This document shows, piece by piece, positions 61,120 to 64,000 of a stretch of DNA of 64,000 nt. Location of the stretch: the NCBI GenBank assembly GCA_902787715.1, contig CADAHQ010000002.1, forward strand, positions 186,001 through 250,000, given 5' to 3'. This stretch comes from an uncultured Lachnospiraceae bacterium. Its GTDB lineage: Bacteria; Bacillota; Clostridia; Lachnospirales; Lachnospiraceae. A model generated the notes under the pieces. It saw only the letters and a program-made list of their open reading frames with translations, was not told where the DNA came from and did not search any database. Position numbers and translations under genes: made by a program. Position 1 is the first letter of the stretch, and the number at the start of each line of letters is the position of its first letter.

Positions 61120-62850
61120 ATGGGATGCTACAAAAACTTTAAGACGGTGGTTTATATTCCGGCGGAGGTGGCTGCGAAGTTTACGCAGGAGAGTCTGGCG
61201 GGCGATCTCGCTTTCCTGCAGAAATACATCGGCCTTGACAAGGTGTATCTGGAGACCCACAGAAACAACATCGATGTGGAGGATGCGCAGCTTGCGATGA
61301 TCAAGGACTACCTGGAGTCCCGAGGGGTTACGGTGTCCGGCGGCATCACCACAACCATCAATGATTTCGAGGGGGCGGAAGCCGGCAAGCAGCGCCTGTT
61401 CGGAACCTTCTGCTACACCGACCCGGCGATGCGGGCGCGGCTTAAGGAGATTTCCGAGCGCACCGCGGGAATCTTTGATGAGATTATTCTCGATGACTTT
61501 TATTTTACCAACTGCACCTGCGAGCGGTGCATCCGCGAGAAGGGAGACCGGGACTGGGTGACGTTTCGGCGGGAACTTATGAAGGATGTGTCCGAAAATC
61601 TCGTGGTGGGTCCGGCGAAGGCAGTGAACCCGGGGGTTCGCATGATCGTCAAATACCCCAACTGGCGCGAGTCCTACCACTTCACGGGCTATGTTCCGGA
61701 GGTTCAGAGGGACATTTTCGACGCCACTTACACGGGGACGGAGACCCGGAGCCCCGCGTATACGGACCAGCATTTGCCGGAGTACTTAAGCTACTCCCTT
61801 GTCCGCTACATGGAAAATGCATGGCCCGGCCGAAACGGCGGCGGTTGGTTTGACACCTACGCCTGCTGGTCGACGGACCGATACCTGGAGCAGGCCTATC
61901 TGACGGCCTTTGCGAAGGCGAAGGAGCTGATGCATTTTCAGTGGAGCGATTTGATTGACAACGCGTTCGTTGCCCCCATGGGCGTGCAGCTTCGAAAGAT
62001 TGACGCGATGATGGAGGGCCTTGGCAACCCGACGGGCGTACCGGTGTACATTCCGTTTGCTTCAAGCGGGGAAAACCATCTGGAGATGCGGCTTGGGATG
62101 CTCGGCGTGCCGATGGAGCCGACGCCTTTCTTCCCCGGGGAAGCGCCGCGGATGCTCCTTACGGAGAGCTCGCTGGCGGATCCCGACATCGTGGAGAAAC
62201 TGGAAAGCTACGTCCGCGCCGGCGGTGTCGCGGTTGTGACAAGCGGTTTCTTCCGGGAGGCCGGCGATGCGATGCGCGCTGCGGGGCTTACGGAGGCGAG
62301 ACTTACGGGACGGAAGATTCCGGTGACACGCTACCACATCACGGGGTCCTTCACCGGGTTTGCGGAGCACAGAAAGCCCGCGCTCTTCCCCGAGATCGTG
62401 CACGGAAACAACGATTCCTGGTCGCTTTTAAACGGTGGGGATTCCGATGTGCACAGCACACTTTTCCTGCGCCGCGCGTATGGAGCGGGAAGGCTGTATA
62501 TTCTTGCGGTTCCGGAGCTCGATGCCGATTTGTACACGATGCCGAAGGCGGCAATCGATGTTATGAAGCGCGTTTTGACCGGAGGCGAATATGTGAGCGG
62601 CCGGAATTTCTCGGCGTTCACCTACGACGACGGAAGCATGATTTTGTATCGCTATGTGAAGGGGGACCTGCATCCCGACACGGTGACCGTCCGCACGCGG
62701 AAGAAGGTACGCGCCCTCGTGGATACGACGAGCGGACGCGAGATTTCGGTTCGTGAGGAACGGCTCTGGGAGGATTTTACGCCGGCTGTCGAGTATGCTG
62801 CAGACATTGTCCTGCAGCCCGGAACATTTGCTAAATATCGTTTTGTATAA
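61120..62850 (+). CDS. Large uncharacterised protein, TIM-barrel/GH-like
   Basis: 576 residues, soluble. The N-terminal ~310 residues look like a TIM barrel: VVYIPAEVAAKF, VSGGITTTIND, FDEIILDDFYFTNCTCERC (acidic residues plus a CxCxxC pair) and VKYPNWRES. The middle has a Rossmann-like DPDIVEKLESYVRAGGVAVVTSGFF, resembling the beta-galactosidase trimerisation domain, and the end is a beta-sandwich (VTVRTRKKVRALVDTTSG). The layout suggests a glycoside-hydrolase-related enzyme of no named family. ATG follows AGGGGGTTACAAC. Between an FMN oxidoreductase and DUF3737 in an apparent operon. Confidence 0.72.
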   Translation: MGCYKNFKTVVYIPAEVAAKFTQESLAGDLAFLQKYIGLDKVYLETHRNNIDVEDAQLAMIKDYLESRGVTVSGGITTTINDFEGAEAGKQRLFGTFCYTDPAMRARLKEISERTAGIFDEIILDDFYFTNCTCERCIREKGDRDWVTFRRELMKDVSENLVVGPAKAVNPGVRMIVKYPNWRESYHFTGYVPEVQRDIFDATYTGTETRSPAYTDQHLPEYLSYSLVRYMENAWPGRNGGGWFDTYACWSTDRYLEQAYLTAFAKAKELMHFQWSDLIDNAFVAPMGVQLRKIDAMMEGLGNPTGVPVYIPFASSGENHLEMRLGMLGVPMEPTPFFPGEAPRMLLTESSLADPDIVEKLESYVRAGGVAVVTSGFFREAGDAMRAAGLTEARLTGRKIPVTRYHITGSFTGFAEHRKPALFPEIVHGNNDSWSLLNGGDSDVHSTLFLRRAYGAGRLYILAVPELDADLYTMPKAAIDVMKRVLTGGEYVSGRNFSAFTYDDGSMILYRYVKGDLHPDTVTVRTRKKVRALVDTTSGREISVREERLWEDFTPAVEYAADIVLQPGTFAKYRFV

Positions 62851-62863
62851 GAGAGGGATACCT

Positions 62864-63742
62864 ATGACAGAGTTGAAACAGAAGATTTTTTCGGGAGAGC
62901 GCTCGCTCTTCGGAAGCAAAGATCTGAAGGTTACGGACTGCGTGTTTGACCACGGCGAGTCGCCCCTTAAGGAGAGCAGCAACATTGAGCTTATCAGCTC
63001 GCTCTTCCGCTGGAAATACCCCCTGTGGTATTGTCGCAACATCAAGGCGACGGACTGCACCTGGTTTGAGATGGCGCGCGCCGGCGTGTGGTACACGGAC
63101 GACATCACTGTGACAAATGCGGTGATCCAGGCGCCGAAGAATTTCCGCAGAAGCAGTGGCATTACGCTTACGGACGTGGCATTTACCGACGCGAAAGAGA
63201 CCCTTTGGACCTGCAGCGGCGTGAAGCTTAAAAATGTTTCCGTTGCGAACGGCGACTATTTTGCGATGAACTGCTCCGACATGGAAGTCGACGGGCTGAC
63301 TTTGGACGGAAACTATTCCTTCGACGGCGTGAAGCGCGCTGTGATCCGCAATTCGCGGCTTCTTACGAAGGACGCGTTTTGGAACAGCGAGGACATCACG
63401 GTGTATGATTCCTTCATCTCCGGCGAGTACCTGGGGTGGAACTCAAAGAACCTCACGCTTGTGAACTGCACGATTGAAAGTCTGCAGGGCATGTGCTACA
63501 TCGACAACCTCGTCATGAAGAACTGCAAGCTCATCAACACGACGCTTGCCTTTGAATACTCGAGCGTGGACGCGGACATCACCTCGAAGGTGGAGAGCGT
63601 CTTCAACCCGGGCTCCGGCACCATCCGCGCCGCGGAGATCGGCGAGCTGATTATCGAGAAGGACAAGATTGATCCTTTGAAGACGAAGATTCTGTGCAGC
63701 GAGATCGGGGCGACATCGGACCGCCCGGAGTGGCTGCGATAA
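62864..63742 (+). CDS. DUF3737 right-handed beta-helix protein
   Basis: The ATG at 62864 follows GAGAGGGATACCT; the frame extends upstream into the previous gene but that part is not coding. 292 residues of repeating ~20-residue strands: LKVTDCVFDHGESPLKES, IKATDCTWFEMARAGVWY, IRNSRLLTKDAFWNS, LTLVNCTIESLQGMCY. Regular Cys/Trp ladders fit a parallel beta-helix. Recognised as DUF3737; function unknown, often near aminotransferase or carbohydrate genes. Confidence 0.88.
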   Translation: MTELKQKIFSGERSLFGSKDLKVTDCVFDHGESPLKESSNIELISSLFRWKYPLWYCRNIKATDCTWFEMARAGVWYTDDITVTNAVIQAPKNFRRSSGITLTDVAFTDAKETLWTCSGVKLKNVSVANGDYFAMNCSDMEVDGLTLDGNYSFDGVKRAVIRNSRLLTKDAFWNSEDITVYDSFISGEYLGWNSKNLTLVNCTIESLQGMCYIDNLVMKNCKLINTTLAFEYSSVDADITSKVESVFNPGSGTIRAAEIGELIIEKDKIDPLKTKILCSEIGATSDRPEWLR

Positions 63743-63755
63743 GGGGGACAACGGC

Positions 63756-64000
63756 ATGGCAAATTCATCCGTCTATGATTTTGACAAAGTGATCGACAGA
63801 AGCGGCACCGACGCCGCCAAATGGGATGTCGCTCCGGGCGAGCTTCCCATGTGGGTTGCGGATATGGATTTTGCGACGGCTCCGGAGATTCTCGAAGCTC
63901 TTTCGGAGCGCCTTGATAATGGCATCTTCGGTTACACCGACGTCTCCGACCGGTGGAAAAGCGCATATGCGGACTGGTGGAGTAACCGCCACGGCCTTTC
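63756..64000 (+). CDS. MalY/PatB-type PLP-dependent aminotransferase / C-S lyase (3' end outside window)
   Basis: Only the first 81 codons are visible, starting at 63756 behind AAGGGGGACAACGGC. YDFDKVIDRSGTDAAKWD, then ELPMWVADMDFATAPEIL and the GIFGYTD motif are typical of the MalY/PatB subgroup, which cleaves cystathionine or cysteine. The PLP lysine lies beyond the edge. Confidence 0.88.
   Translation, partial: MANSSVYDFDKVIDRSGTDAAKWDVAPGELPMWVADMDFATAPEILEALSERLDNGIFGYTDVSDRWKSAYADWWSNRHGL

Overview
The window looks like a chromosomal piece of an anaerobic, GC-rich member of the Firmicutes, most likely Lachnospiraceae or a close relative. The evidence is the gene content: meso-diaminopimelate dehydrogenase, a TM1266-type hydrogenase-associated regulator, a DUF6145-coaX pair, a CotH/DUF4956/VTC operon, many lipoproteins with Thr-Pro linkers, and three plant-polysaccharide glycoside hydrolases without signal peptides. 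The str operon order rpsL-rpsG-fusA-tuf and strong AGGAGG ribosome binding sites fit the same assignment. I saw no tRNA, rRNA, CRISPR array, prophage or intact insertion sequence.

Layout. 1-6.5 kb: the end of a DUF3795-acetyltransferase fusion, a MATE exporter, and a leftward VTC/DUF4956/CotH operon. 6.6-16 kb: a repeat-rich surface protein, truA, a GH115 enzyme, ornithine carbamoyltransferase, DUF6145, coaX and dusB, followed by a radical SAM enzyme that overlaps a membrane protein with a Cys-Ala-repeat tail. 17.4-22.5 kb: the str operon with a leader attenuator, a separate tuf promoter and an elaborate hairpin cluster after tuf. 22.5-25.6 kb: a lower-GC patch with a gene remnant and a lipoprotein, then a second lipoprotein. 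25.6-35.3 kb: GH39 xylosidase, a pyroglutamyl-peptidase fusion, an exported protein, rarA, a TM1266 regulator, a double acetyltransferase and a copper ATPase with a metal-binding domain at each end. 35.4-43.2 kb: a small unknown protein, a stand-alone reverse transcriptase, a lipoprotein, diaminopimelate dehydrogenase, an S66 peptidase, a PflX-type radical SAM protein and a membrane-anchored protein. 43.2-49 kb: a sigma/anti-sigma pair, an SDR, a 0.35-kb inverted-repeat element, an iron alcohol dehydrogenase and a GH9 enzyme. 49-59.6 kb: a phospholipase C-like protein, fruK-type kinase, two consecutive beta-lactamase-fold fusions (to an RlmD-type methyltransferase and to a Nudix domain), GtrA, Nudix, a radical SAM protein, a DinD-like membrane protein, two VanZ/DUF2809 membrane proteins and a YbaK deacylase. 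59.7-64 kb: a deleted TIM-barrel pseudogene, an FMN-dependent oxidoreductase, a large unknown protein, DUF3737 and the start of a MalY/PatB aminotransferase.

The best candidates for an undescribed system are the radical SAM / Cys-Ala-tail pair (14.7-17.45 kb), the stand-alone reverse transcriptase with its palindromic upstream region (36.0-37.4 kb), the paired serine-hydrolase fusions (51.5-55.1 kb), the DinD-like membrane protein (57.0 kb) and the structured element at 45.5-45.85 kb. Genes are mostly on the plus strand. Three leftward blocks (MATE, the VTC operon, sigma/anti-sigma) interrupt this.
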